Below, piece by piece: positions 43,172-50,958 of a DNA stretch of 64,000 nt (positions are counted from its first letter, which is position 1; each line of letters begins with the position of its first letter). The DNA lies in assembly GCA_963771305.1 (NCBI GenBank), contig CAVYTS010000041.1, positions 1 to 64,000 on the forward strand, in the 5' to 3' direction. The notes below the pieces were generated by a model. That model worked only from the letters and a program-made list of their open reading frames with translations. It was not told the origin of the DNA and made no database searches. A program made the translations under genes and the position numbers. The stretch comes from CAJCIT01 sp963771305 (GTDB lineage Bacteria > Acidobacteriota > Terriglobia > Bryobacterales > Bryobacteraceae).

Positions 43172-43815
43172 CTCGCTTCTCCGGCTGAAAACCCTATCCC
43201 AATCCAAGTGAGGGTCCTTATAGCTCCCCACGGAACAAGGAAACCAAGGGCGGGAAAAGTAAGAACGAGAAGGTAAGACGAAAGCGCGGGCGGAAGGGTA
43301 TCATGTAGTTTTTGTCCGTCATCTGTTTCTATGTCGCTGATATCGGCGGCGGTGACATTTCCTGCCAATCTGGACTTCATCTTTTCTTCATTCGTGGTTC
43401 CCCAAAAACCAATCGCTCTTACGCCACCTTTGTTAATCTTCCAGCCATCAGTGGAGCCACACAGCGCTGCAAGCAGATCAAGATCTTTATCTCGCGCAGT
43501 TGCTTGCGGCGAACTAACGGGCGGTGAGACAGCTTTGGAGTTCGGAGCGTTCCGCTGAAACCAATCTCCACCTGTGGGCACGGGCAGTACCGGCGTCGCC
43601 CCTGGCGGCAGAAGAGGTTGGTCTCTAATGCTGGCCCGGAGATATTCGATTTCCTTACTCACGGTCGGAGAGGAAACCAAGACTTGAAAGGCCTTGTATT
43701 GCCCCCTTTGCGCCAGCAGTGGCTGCAGTTGGGTGTAAGCCGCCAACGCGCCCGCAATGCCGCCCAATACTCCAGCCACCAAACCCACGCGGCGCATACC
43801 TTCCCTGACATTCAT
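43168..43815 (-). CDS. Two-TM membrane protein, tandem paralogue A
   Basis: The 215-residue protein begins MNVREGMRRVGLVAGVLGGI (first helix), has a variable ~120-residue middle, and ends TFPALGFLVPWGAIRTLTWI (second helix). AAGGAGATGGGC lies before the ATG. It is coupled to paralogue B through a 4 nt overlap. The middle has one Cys and a short beta-rich part (NKGGVRAIGFWGTTNEEKMK). Function unknown. Confidence 0.65.
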   Translation of the reverse strand: MNVREGMRRVGLVAGVLGGIAGALAAYTQLQPLLAQRGQYKAFQVLVSSPTVSKEIEYLRASIRDQPLLPPGATPVLPVPTGGDWFQRNAPNSKAVSPPVSSPQATARDKDLDLLAALCGSTDGWKINKGGVRAIGFWGTTNEEKMKSRLAGNVTAADISDIETDDGQKLHDTLPPALSSYLLVLTFPALGFLVPWGAIRTLTWIGIGFSAGEAR

Positions 43816-44063
43816 TGCCCATCTCCTTCAGTGCGCTTCCAGTGTTGATCGTAAGTCATTCGGTATTCGGGCCCGACTCGTTCAGTCTGAGCGGTGAAGT
43901 TTCGGGCCGTGAAATGTTCGAAACAATCGTTACATGATATGTTCGGAATTGGCCCGCCTAGCCCCGGCGATCATGAACCGCGGCGAAGGCTGGGAACCCT
44001 ACCCAGGGGCGGCTACTCCACCTAGGGAATCGCACAGGACGCCGTCATCAGCGAATACCCTCC

Positions 44064-44936
44064 TCACAGGGACTTCGTCAGTTCACGACGTCGTTTTTCA
44101 ATTTCAGAGCGATGCCGCGTCACCCAATTCACTTTGACCCCTTGGCTAGCTGCTTGGTAGCGGGGCTTCTCGGTGAAGAGGTGAGAAACCTTGGCAGCCA
44201 GGCGAATCTTTAATGCCTTGTTATCATGCCAGCCGGGGCCCTTCTTCCACTCAGTTAGCAGCTCCGCGGCGCGTCCGAGTAAATCGCGGGTCAGGTCAGA
44301 CCTCAGCGTGTTTGTAATCGCACCCGCGCTCGCTCGCCTTTGATGTTGGCGGCTGCAAAATATCCCGCGTCGGTAGATGGTGCGCGGGTTTGGGTGAAGG
44401 AAGTACAACCCGCAGCGTGAGTATGCGCATTTGCAAATCTGGTACCTCCACTCCCCTGATGTCATCATGCCCGTGAACATCCTGTCTGCTTCCGCGATCG
44501 CCTGATCAAACGGGAACAACGGGGTCGGCGACTTGGGGCTGACACCCACGCAAACGACCAATACAGAGGTCTCGTCATCGAAATAGAGGCTGCACGGATT
44601 CGCTCCAGCGCACTTCTTAACGGCGGCAACTGCAACCTTGGTCCGCGCTAGCTCCCTGCTCCATGGGCCGTCTTCACCAGAGATCAAACCCGTTGAGATC
44701 CACTCGTCCACAAGCTGGCGGAGCCGTGTAGTTGTCACGGGGGACCCTGGCTGATCGAACTCCTCGCGGCTGTTCGCATTCAGCATGTCGGCAAGCGTGC
44801 GACGTGACTCGCTTCGCCGCGCTATGATGCTGCGGTAGACGGCCGGGTCTAGGGCCTCTCGGTTAAGCGCACTGACTACGTCCTCAGGTCTGACCAGGTT
44901 GATTGAAGCCGGGCGGTTCAGATCGCGTTCTTTCAT
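44064..44936 (-). CDS. Zinc-finger protein of CGNR type
   Basis: The 290-residue protein has a C-terminal zinc knuckle: YQICKCAYSRCGLYFLHPNP followed by TIYRRGIFCSRQHQRRASA, the C...C...R..FCS..H spacing of CGNR-like fingers, with one Cys replaced by His. The N-terminal ~160 residues resemble the stress-sensing region that precedes CGNR domains, but not closely. I took the ATG at 44936. It is divergent from the HTH gene at 45030, so it may regulate the replication operon through the shared 90 bp spacer. Confidence 0.6.
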   Translation of the reverse strand: MKERDLNRPASINLVRPEDVVSALNREALDPAVYRSIIARRSESRRTLADMLNANSREEFDQPGSPVTTTRLRQLVDEWISTGLISGEDGPWSRELARTKVAVAAVKKCAGANPCSLYFDDETSVLVVCVGVSPKSPTPLFPFDQAIAEADRMFTGMMTSGEWRYQICKCAYSRCGLYFLHPNPRTIYRRGIFCSRQHQRRASAGAITNTLRSDLTRDLLGRAAELLTEWKKGPGWHDNKALKIRLAAKVSHLFTEKPRYQAASQGVKVNWVTRHRSEIEKRRRELTKSL

Positions 44937-45029
44937 CAAAATCTGCTAGAACAAAACAGCAGGCTAAGTCTCTCCAAGTTTATCAACGTTTCAACCAAGC
45001 GGGCCTTTATAAGTGAAGGAGGAGCCAAA

Positions 45030-45224
45030 ATGCACGAAATCCTCCAACCCGTAAAGCATGCCGCAAAGCGCCTTGGCATCAGCGTATGGACCCTCCGCAA
45101 AAAGGCCTACGAGGGTAGTGTCGCCTCCGTAAAGATCGGCGCCAAGCTGCTCATTCCCGAGTCGGAAATTGAACAGATCATCCGAGATGGAATGCGCCCG
45201 AGGCGCTCCGAAGACAGGCGGTGA
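45030..45224 (+). CDS. Excisionase/MerR-like HTH protein
   Basis: The 64-residue protein has a single winged-helix domain: LQPVKHAAKRLGISVWTLRK, then KAYEGSVASVKIGAKLLIPE. This is the HTH_17 family used by excisionases and small phage regulators. GGAGGAG precedes the ATG. It heads an operon of four tightly spaced genes ending in a primase-helicase. Confidence 0.8.
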   Translation: MHEILQPVKHAAKRLGISVWTLRKKAYEGSVASVKIGAKLLIPESEIEQIIRDGMRPRRSEDRR

Positions 45225-45227
45225 AGA

Positions 45228-45560
45228 ATGAGCCGCCCAACGTCCACCCGCGATCTGTCGCCGTCGGAGCAGCGCTTCGTCGAAGCGATGACCGAACTTG
45301 GCTACGGCCGCTTCGAGTCTCTCCGGATCGACCGCGGCGAACTGATCCTTGATCCGTGGCCATGCACGGTACGCAATGTGAAGTTCGGCACCGCGAGTCA
45401 GGCGGAAACGAGGGAGCGGCCAGCAGAGTTCGATCTGAAGAGGCAGGTTGCCGAATTCTTCGAGTACGTGCGTTCCGTTGAGGCGGGCGAGATCCGGACG
45501 CTCGAGGTTCAGCACGGCCTTCCTTTCTCGATGGAAATCGGAGGACGTGGCCATGCATGA
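45228..45560 (+). CDS. Hypothetical protein, paralogue of the gene at 48.8 kb
   Basis: The 110-residue protein reads DLSPSEQRFVEAMTELGYGR, then FESLRIDRGELIL, and a conserved block EFDLKRQVAEFFEYVRSVEA with GEIRTLEVQHGLPF. The protein at 48761-49093 follows the same plan (DLTSAQRRLLEVMSARQFGR; YELKQVVCDLFDELMRLQEG; VRLESGTGCP), so the two are diverged paralogues flanking the primase gene. It lies 3 bp after the HTH gene and overlaps the sigma-like gene by 8 nt. No family name known. Confidence 0.65.
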   Translation: MSRPTSTRDLSPSEQRFVEAMTELGYGRFESLRIDRGELILDPWPCTVRNVKFGTASQAETRERPAEFDLKRQVAEFFEYVRSVEAGEIRTLEVQHGLPFSMEIGGRGHA

Positions 45561-46077
45561 AGACGCTTTCGCCCAGGCCTACCCGCTGGCACTCCGCTCC
45601 GCCCAAGTGCAATCGGCCAAGGCCGTGGCGAGCGGCGCCGTTCTCGCTGCTGATCGCGAGCACCTGGAACAGGAAGCCCTAACGCGAATCTGGCAGGCGC
45701 TCGTTAAGTACGATCCGGCCAGGGCTGGGCTCCGCACTTTCATCGAACTGGTGGTCAGAACGAAGTTCCGGTCCATGCTGCGCTCGCTGCGGTGCCGTCC
45801 TCTGCCTGAATGCCTCGACGGGCAGCAGGTCGCCGTAAGCGATGGAGCCGAGGACATGCATCTGAGCACAGACGTCGCACGTGTACTTGCCGGTCTGAGC
45901 GATGATGATCGCCAGCTAGCACGGCTGCTGATGGAGCACTCGCCGTCGCAGGCGAGCCGGGAGCTGCGAATCCCCCGGTCAACGGTCTACGACGGCATCC
46001 GTCGAATTCGCGGGGCGTTCGTGCAAGCCGGACTTGGTCCCGATGGGCCCGCGGGCTCCAAGCAGGCGGCCACATGA
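45553..46077 (+). CDS. Sigma-70-like protein
   Basis: From the ATG at 45553 the 174-residue protein has a region-2-like segment (REHLEQEALTRIWQALVKYD, FIELVVRTKFRSMLRSLRCR) and a region-4 HTH (LSDDDRQLARLLMEHSPSQA, SRELRIPRSTVYDGIRRIRG). ECF sigma factors and phage sigma-like regulators share this shape. The gene overlaps both neighbours (ATGCATGA and ATGA), so it is made with the primase. It could direct transcription of the element's own genes. Confidence 0.75.
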   Translation: MHEDAFAQAYPLALRSAQVQSAKAVASGAVLAADREHLEQEALTRIWQALVKYDPARAGLRTFIELVVRTKFRSMLRSLRCRPLPECLDGQQVAVSDGAEDMHLSTDVARVLAGLSDDDRQLARLLMEHSPSQASRELRIPRSTVYDGIRRIRGAFVQAGLGPDGPAGSKQAAT

Positions 46078-48575
46078 ACGGCGACGGGCAATTCCCGGCA
46101 GAACTAATCCAGCGGCATCAGTGGTGCCTATGGCGCCTTGAGCGGGATAAGAACGGTCGCCCGACCAAAGTTCCATACCGGCCCGACGGTCGGAAGGCGG
46201 CAAGTAACGATCCGAGAACCTGGAACACCTTTTCGTCTGTCTCTGATGCATTCGCCCGGCAGCCAGAGTCCTTCGGTGGTATGGGTTATGTCTTCGCGGC
46301 TAATGATCCGGTGTGCGGAGTCGATCTGGACGTATGCTTGGACGCGAATGGCGATCGGCAACCGTGGGCCGTAGAAATCATCGACCGATTTCAAAACACC
46401 TACCGGGCTCTCTCTGTTTCCGGCTTCGGGTTGCACACTGTCTGCTGCGCGCAACTACCCGGCAGAGGACGGAACTTCAACGTTCCCAATGGCCCAGCAG
46501 ATCCCTCTGGTAAGCGCGCACAAATCGGTCTTTTTGACCGCGGCAGATTCTTCGCGCTGACGGGCAGCGTGTATCAACAATCCCCGCTCGCTCTCACCGA
46601 TCACCAGAAGACCATCGATTGGTTGCTCGGTTTGATGCGACGCGAGCGATGGAAGAAGCCGGCGGAACCAAGGGCGTCTACTCACGAATTGACGGATTTT
46701 GAGATCGTCGAGCGTGCCCGTCGGGCGAAAAACGGTGCTAAGTTCGCCATGCTTTGGGTGGGAAATTGGCAGGACGAGTACGCATCGCAATCCGAGGCCG
46801 ACTTGGCTCTCTGCTGCATGCTGGCGTTCTGGTGCGGCCCGAATGTCTCCCGTATCGAGACGCTCTTCGCCCAGAGCGGTCTTGCCCGCGAGAAGTGGTC
46901 GGAACGAGAAGACTACCGAGCCCGCACCATTCAGGCAGCGATTGAGAAGACAACTGAGTTCTACAAGCCGGGAAGCCGGCAGTCGCCACACGCCGGTACT
47001 TCTTCCACGACGGTCGGTGTGCCCCGAATCTGGATCGGAGCGCGGCAACTCCATAAAATGTCGGGCGACGTGCTTGCGGCGTTGCAAGCTGCTAATGAGC
47101 CTCCGGAATTGTTTGCTCGAAGCGGCCGAATGGTGGCGATTGTTCGCGACGAGCGCAACCGGCACGTCATAGCCGAGGTCGGCGAGGCCGCACTGCGGGG
47201 CCGAATGGCCCGGAGCGCCTTCTTCTACAAGGTGAATAAGTACGGCGAGGAGTACGAGTGTAGTCCACCACTCGATGTCGTGCGAGATGCTCTGGCGCTG
47301 CCTCCGGCGCAATGGCAGTTTCCGCCCTTGGAAGCGCTCATCGAGACACCGATTCTGCGGCCCGATGGAACAATCTGCGATCGCGCCGGCTACGACGCAA
47401 GAACCAGCCTTTTCTACGCTCCGGTGCCAGATCTCCGGTTACCGAAGATTCCCGAAGCGCCGACGCGGGACGATGTAAACGTGGCGCTTGATTGCCTCAA
47501 CGAAGCGATCGGAGAGTTTCCTTATGCCGATGAGGCTAGCAAGGCCAACGCCGTCGCCTCGATGTTGACCCCCCTCGTTCGACCCGCGATTGATGGCCCA
47601 ACTCCATTGGCGCTCTATGACGCGCCCCAGGCAGGCACTGGAAAAACGCTTCTGGCCGAAGTCGTTTCGATCGTCGCCACCGGTCGCGCGGCAGAGACAT
47701 TTTCGGCACCCAACGACCCGGAGGAATGGCGGAAGAAGATCACAACGGTGTTGTCGACCGGAACCAGCGTGGTCCTGATCGACAACGTCATCCGTCGTCT
47801 CGATTCCGACGCTCTGTGCATGGCACTTACCGCAGACACCATTTCTGACCGCTTATTCCGCACCTTTGAACGGATCGTTCTACCGGTCAAATGCGCCTGG
47901 ATTGCTACCGGTAACAATCTCCAACTGGGCGGCGACATGCCGCGCAGGTGCTACTGGATAAGACTGGACGCAAAGGATTCGCAACCGTTCCGGCGAACCG
48001 GTTTCCGGCACGCCAACCTTCGCGCCTGGGTGACCGAGCATCGTGGCGACTTGATCGCCGCGATTCTGACGATCGCACGATACTGGTTCGTGCAAGGACG
48101 GCCCGCGCCTAAGAACGTGAGGCCCTTGGGCAGCTACGAGTCCTGGTGCAACGTAGTCGGCGGCATCCTCGAACTAGTCGGCGTTCAAGGTTTCCTGGGC
48201 AATTCGGAGACGATGTTTGAGCAGGCAGATGCAGATGCCGTCCAGTGGGAATCGTTTCTCCTGGTGCTGGTGGACCTATTCAAGGGTCAGCCGTTTCGCG
48301 TCACGGATGTCGTCGCGAGGCTGCGCGGTGAAGGATCTTCCGGTGTCAATCCCCTGCGGAGCGCCTTGCCCGACTTCCTTGCCGAGGCCGCGGACGACAC
48401 TGACGGCTTTTTTCAGCGGCGTCTCGGGAAATCCTTCGCTTACCGGGTCGAGCAGCGCTTCGGCGATAGCAAAGTCTTCCTGGAGCGAGCGGACCAGGAC
48501 CGGAAGGCGGGAGTCCAGCGGTGGAAAGTCGTAAAGCCCGACGGCGGGGTTAGTAACCCCGCCAGCCACAGCTAA
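46074..48575 (+). CDS. AEP-type primase fused to a P-loop helicase
   Basis: The 833-residue protein has an N-terminal archaeo-eukaryotic primase-like domain: motif I CGVDLDVCLD, motif II SGFGLHTVC, motif III AQIGLFDRGRFFALTGS. A helical linker follows, then an ATPase with Walker A in YDAPQAGTGKTLLAE, Walker B in SVVLIDNVIRRLDSD, a sensor ATGNNLQLGGDMPRRCYW and a likely arginine finger. The last ~100 residues resemble a winged-helix (FLLVLVDLFKGQPFRVTDVV). Phages, plasmids and satellites use such proteins to start their own replication. It ends within a palindromic locus that may be its origin. Confidence 0.85.
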   Translation: MNGDGQFPAELIQRHQWCLWRLERDKNGRPTKVPYRPDGRKAASNDPRTWNTFSSVSDAFARQPESFGGMGYVFAANDPVCGVDLDVCLDANGDRQPWAVEIIDRFQNTYRALSVSGFGLHTVCCAQLPGRGRNFNVPNGPADPSGKRAQIGLFDRGRFFALTGSVYQQSPLALTDHQKTIDWLLGLMRRERWKKPAEPRASTHELTDFEIVERARRAKNGAKFAMLWVGNWQDEYASQSEADLALCCMLAFWCGPNVSRIETLFAQSGLAREKWSEREDYRARTIQAAIEKTTEFYKPGSRQSPHAGTSSTTVGVPRIWIGARQLHKMSGDVLAALQAANEPPELFARSGRMVAIVRDERNRHVIAEVGEAALRGRMARSAFFYKVNKYGEEYECSPPLDVVRDALALPPAQWQFPPLEALIETPILRPDGTICDRAGYDARTSLFYAPVPDLRLPKIPEAPTRDDVNVALDCLNEAIGEFPYADEASKANAVASMLTPLVRPAIDGPTPLALYDAPQAGTGKTLLAEVVSIVATGRAAETFSAPNDPEEWRKKITTVLSTGTSVVLIDNVIRRLDSDALCMALTADTISDRLFRTFERIVLPVKCAWIATGNNLQLGGDMPRRCYWIRLDAKDSQPFRRTGFRHANLRAWVTEHRGDLIAAILTIARYWFVQGRPAPKNVRPLGSYESWCNVVGGILELVGVQGFLGNSETMFEQADADAVQWESFLLVLVDLFKGQPFRVTDVVARLRGEGSSGVNPLRSALPDFLAEAADDTDGFFQRRLGKSFAYRVEQRFGDSKVFLERADQDRKAGVQRWKVVKPDGGVSNPASHS

Positions 48576-48746
48576 CCCGCCCCTAACCCGCCACCGCAAC
48601 TATCACCAACGTAATGAGTTACGTCACTTGGCGGGGTTAGCGGGGTTAGAAATGCCTCTTTCCCGTACACGTGCGCGCACGTGCGTACGTACACGTACGC
48701 ACGTAAGCCTCTGGCGTCAAACCGGAACTAACCCCGCTAACCCGCC
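48543..48746. other. Origin-like palindrome and GGGGTTAG repeat block
   Basis: A perfect hairpin with arms GGCGGGGTTA/TAACCCCGCC (48543-48563) overlaps the end of the primase gene. GCGGGGTTAG then occurs in tandem (48631-48649), and its inverse lies at 48728-48746, giving ~19 bp arms. In the loop sits an alternating purine-pyrimidine run with a perfect 16 bp palindrome CACGTGCGCGCACGTG (48669-48684). Repeats, hairpins and Z-DNA-prone DNA next to a primase gene suggest a replication origin; transcription termination is the alternative. Confidence 0.55.
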
Positions 48747-48760
48747 GATTCTCCGTGAGT

Positions 48761-49093
48761 ATGGCATTGGACAACCTTGGGCGCCCGCCCGCCGCACGAC
48801 GTGACCTGACCAGCGCGCAGCGCCGGCTGCTCGAGGTCATGAGCGCCCGCCAGTTCGGCCGCATCGAGAACTTGGCTGTCCGCGCTGGACAACCTGCCTT
48901 CGACCAGGCTGTAAGGATTGTGCGCTCGGCGCGACTCGGTGGCGAGGACGGTGGAACTGTTGTTTCCCGCAGCGACGAGTACGAACTGAAGCAGGTTGTT
49001 TGTGATCTGTTTGACGAATTGATGCGGTTGCAAGAGGGTACGGTCGTGAGGCTTGAGTCCGGCACGGGTTGCCCTGCCTGCTCGAAACAGTAG
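48761..49093 (+). CDS. Hypothetical protein, paralogue of the gene at 45.2 kb
   Basis: The 110-residue protein (ATG at 48761, or GTG at 48755) has the same layout as the protein at 45228-45560: a helical start (DLTSAQRRLLEVMSARQFGR), a variable middle, YELKQVVCDLFDELMRLQEG, and a tail GTVVRLESGTGCPACSKQ with a CPAC pair not found in the paralogue. It lies directly after the palindromic block. Function unknown. Confidence 0.6.
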   Translation: MALDNLGRPPAARRDLTSAQRRLLEVMSARQFGRIENLAVRAGQPAFDQAVRIVRSARLGGEDGGTVVSRSDEYELKQVVCDLFDELMRLQEGTVVRLESGTGCPACSKQ

Positions 49094-49191
49094 CGGCTGA
49101 ACCGCCGCGAGATGGTGGCTGCGTAATTGACGCACGTTCGAGGTTGCGTTTCCTCACACAAGTGCGGGATCATCCGCGTTGAAGCGTCAAG

Positions 49192-50070
49192 ATGAAAACC
49201 CTCCTATCCCAAGACAGCATACTTTCCGCCGTTAAGAATCTTTGCCGAACTGCGAAGAAAGCTAGGGCAGCCCTGGCCCTCATTAGTCTGGCTGGCTGGA
49301 GAATCGTGGAAGAGGACCTGGGCCGACTTCTTGGGCGGGGTGGAGAACTCCAACTCCTCCTCGGGACCGACATGTGGACCGATCCGGATGTAATCGCGGC
49401 GCTCCTTGCCCTGAAGGACCGTTACAAGACTCAGGTTGAGGTAAGGCGATTCGACACAGGTGGGAGGGCCATATTTCATCCGAAGACCTGGATTTTTTCT
49501 CGACGAGGCGGCTCGGCCGTTGTTCTCGTCGGATCCTCAAACACGACGACCGGCGGACTGGGCCGGAACTATGAAGTCAATGTCCGACTCAACGATGCTG
49601 CCGTCGTAGCTGAATTCGAACAGTACTTTGACGAACTGTTTGGAGATGTTGCCGCCACGCCAATTGATCGAAAGTGGCTAGGGGACTATCGGAAGATTTG
49701 GAACGAGCATCGCCCGTTACAGAAGCGACTTGTTGCTCTCCAAAGGAAGGCGCGTTCCATTCCCGCTCACATGACCTCAATTCCAGATCGAATCTACGGC
49801 AACGTATTCGCCTTCACCGGAAAGATTCAAAACTATCCTCGAGAAGCAGTACTCTACCCGCTCGTCACCAAATACGGCGGCCAATTTGTCGAGATCGGGA
49901 AAATTCAGAAAGCAAATTGCCTTGTCCGCGCTGATACTCCCAGTAGCCGACAAAAGACCAGAAAACTGGTGGAGGCCCGGAATCGGAATATCGCTCAGAT
50001 CAATGAAGGCAAATTCCTTTCACTTCTGAATAAAGAGAAGCGCTTAAGGCAACGCAAGCAGCACTCTTGA
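49192..50070 (+). CDS. PLD-family nuclease fused to a BRCT domain
   Basis: The 292-residue protein has an N-terminal phospholipase D-like domain: LQLLLGTDMWTDPDVIAALL, then the HxK motif at His96-Lys98 (IFHPKTWIF), then VLVGSSNTTTGGLGRNYEV with the GSxN of the family. One HKD motif is present, so it probably works as a dimer, as PLD-type restriction nucleases do. The C-terminal ~85 residues form a BRCT domain: VFAFTGKIQNYPREAVLYPL, VTKYGGQFVEIGKIQKANCL and an INEGKFLSLL end, as in NAD-dependent DNA ligase. PLD plus BRCT suggests cutting of nicked or otherwise damaged DNA. It sits alone after the replication block. Confidence 0.8.
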   Translation: MKTLLSQDSILSAVKNLCRTAKKARAALALISLAGWRIVEEDLGRLLGRGGELQLLLGTDMWTDPDVIAALLALKDRYKTQVEVRRFDTGGRAIFHPKTWIFSRRGGSAVVLVGSSNTTTGGLGRNYEVNVRLNDAAVVAEFEQYFDELFGDVAATPIDRKWLGDYRKIWNEHRPLQKRLVALQRKARSIPAHMTSIPDRIYGNVFAFTGKIQNYPREAVLYPLVTKYGGQFVEIGKIQKANCLVRADTPSSRQKTRKLVEARNRNIAQINEGKFLSLLNKEKRLRQRKQHS

Positions 50071-50083
50071 CCGCTGCTAGAAG

Positions 50084-50298
50084 GCGTTCGTCGCGTGCAA
50101 GGCGAAGCTCGCCAGCGAAGGCAACGCCACGATGCAGATTTGGTTGGGCAAGCAGCTACTGGGCCAGCGTGACGTGCAGACCTGGAAGCCAATGGCGGCC
50201 CGACGGGCACCACGATTCAGTTGGTCGTTTCCCAGTACGGCCAGAAGGAGATTGAGGGTGGGCCCGTTTTGGATATAACGAGTCTCATAGAATACTGA
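50084..50298 (+). pseudogene. Terminase small subunit fossil
   Basis: The strand reads FVACKAKLASEGNATMQIWL and then GKQLLGQRDVQT; after a frame change near 50181 it continues EANGGPTGTTIQLVVSQYGQ and KEIEGGPVLDI to a TGA at 50296. This is the C-terminal part of a phage terminase small subunit, comparable to FLSKNLLGYRDVMSNEHSGP in the intact gene at 62987. The N-terminal HTH is missing. Confidence 0.65.
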
Positions 50299-50362
50299 CT
50301 CTTCGGAATTCTGTCGTTGATCAGTTCGGGCAGCTTCGATAGGGGTTCGATAGCGTTAGGGA

Positions 50363-50557
50363 ATGTCATTCCAACGAGGCGATCTCGTTCGGCTCAAGAC
50401 AGGCAGTCCCGTGATGACGGTGGTCAGGGTGCATCACATGCATGACAGCCTCCACGTAACCGCTTTAGTCACCTGCCATTGGTTGGTTGAGACACACCCT
50501 CCGAACAAGATGCGGCCATTCTCACCGGAGTTGTTGGACCATCTCGCGCCGCAGTAG
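50363..50557 (+). CDS. YodC/DUF2158-like small protein
   Basis: The 64-residue protein reads MSFQRGDLVRLKTGSPVMTV and later ALVTCHWLVETHPPNKMRPF. FxxGDxVxLKSGxPxMTV...VxCxWF is the signature of DUF2158 (YodC) small proteins. AGGGA lies just before the ATG. It is a single-domain cytoplasmic protein of unknown role. The gene lies between a phage fossil and a convergent hypothetical gene. Confidence 0.7.
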   Translation: MSFQRGDLVRLKTGSPVMTVVRVHHMHDSLHVTALVTCHWLVETHPPNKMRPFSPELLDHLAPQ

Positions 50558-50588
50558 TGAATGTTCGCTGCCCACCAGGTTCATCGGG

Positions 50589-50912
50589 TCAGTCAGACGG
50601 CGTCAAAAAGAACTTTCGTCTAAGCGGCTTCTTATTCTCTTGAGTTGGTTCTAGCTCCGGAGATGGCTTTGGGGCATCGTCAGACCAACACTCAACATCT
50701 TCCCCGAAGTAGGCTGCAACCACCGTTCCATCCAGTATCCGCAGTGTGAATCCTCCGTAAGAAGAGGTTCCGGGCACCCCATAGTCTTCGCGATAGTCCG
50801 CTTCAATCTGTTCTATCTTGCTCGGCTCTTTTCGTCTTTTGACATTGAAGACTTTGGGCACTATACCCAACCTCGCTCCGCGTTGGTGTCCCATCGCGAG
50901 AGAGGACCCCAC
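50589..50912 (-). CDS. Hypothetical protein
   Basis: The frame (GTG at 50912 or ATG at 50894) encodes about 100 residues with IEQIEADYREDYGVPGTSSY and GGFTLRILDGTVVAAYFGED, a plausible small alpha/beta protein with a charged tail. No family is recognised. It lies 46 bp beyond the 3' end of the giant surface-protein gene, on the same strand. Confidence 0.4.
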   Translation of the reverse strand: MGSSLAMGHQRGARLGIVPKVFNVKRRKEPSKIEQIEADYREDYGVPGTSSYGGFTLRILDGTVVAAYFGEDVECWSDDAPKPSPELEPTQENKKPLRRKFFLTPSD

Positions 50913-50958
50913 TTCTCGACGTTTCTCACTACCGGGCCCAACTTCGGCCCGACCGGCC

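Noticed and set aside
48631..48746. Repeats considered as a CRISPR array
   Set aside because: There are only tandem and inverted copies of a 10-mer with no regular spacers and no cas genes nearby.
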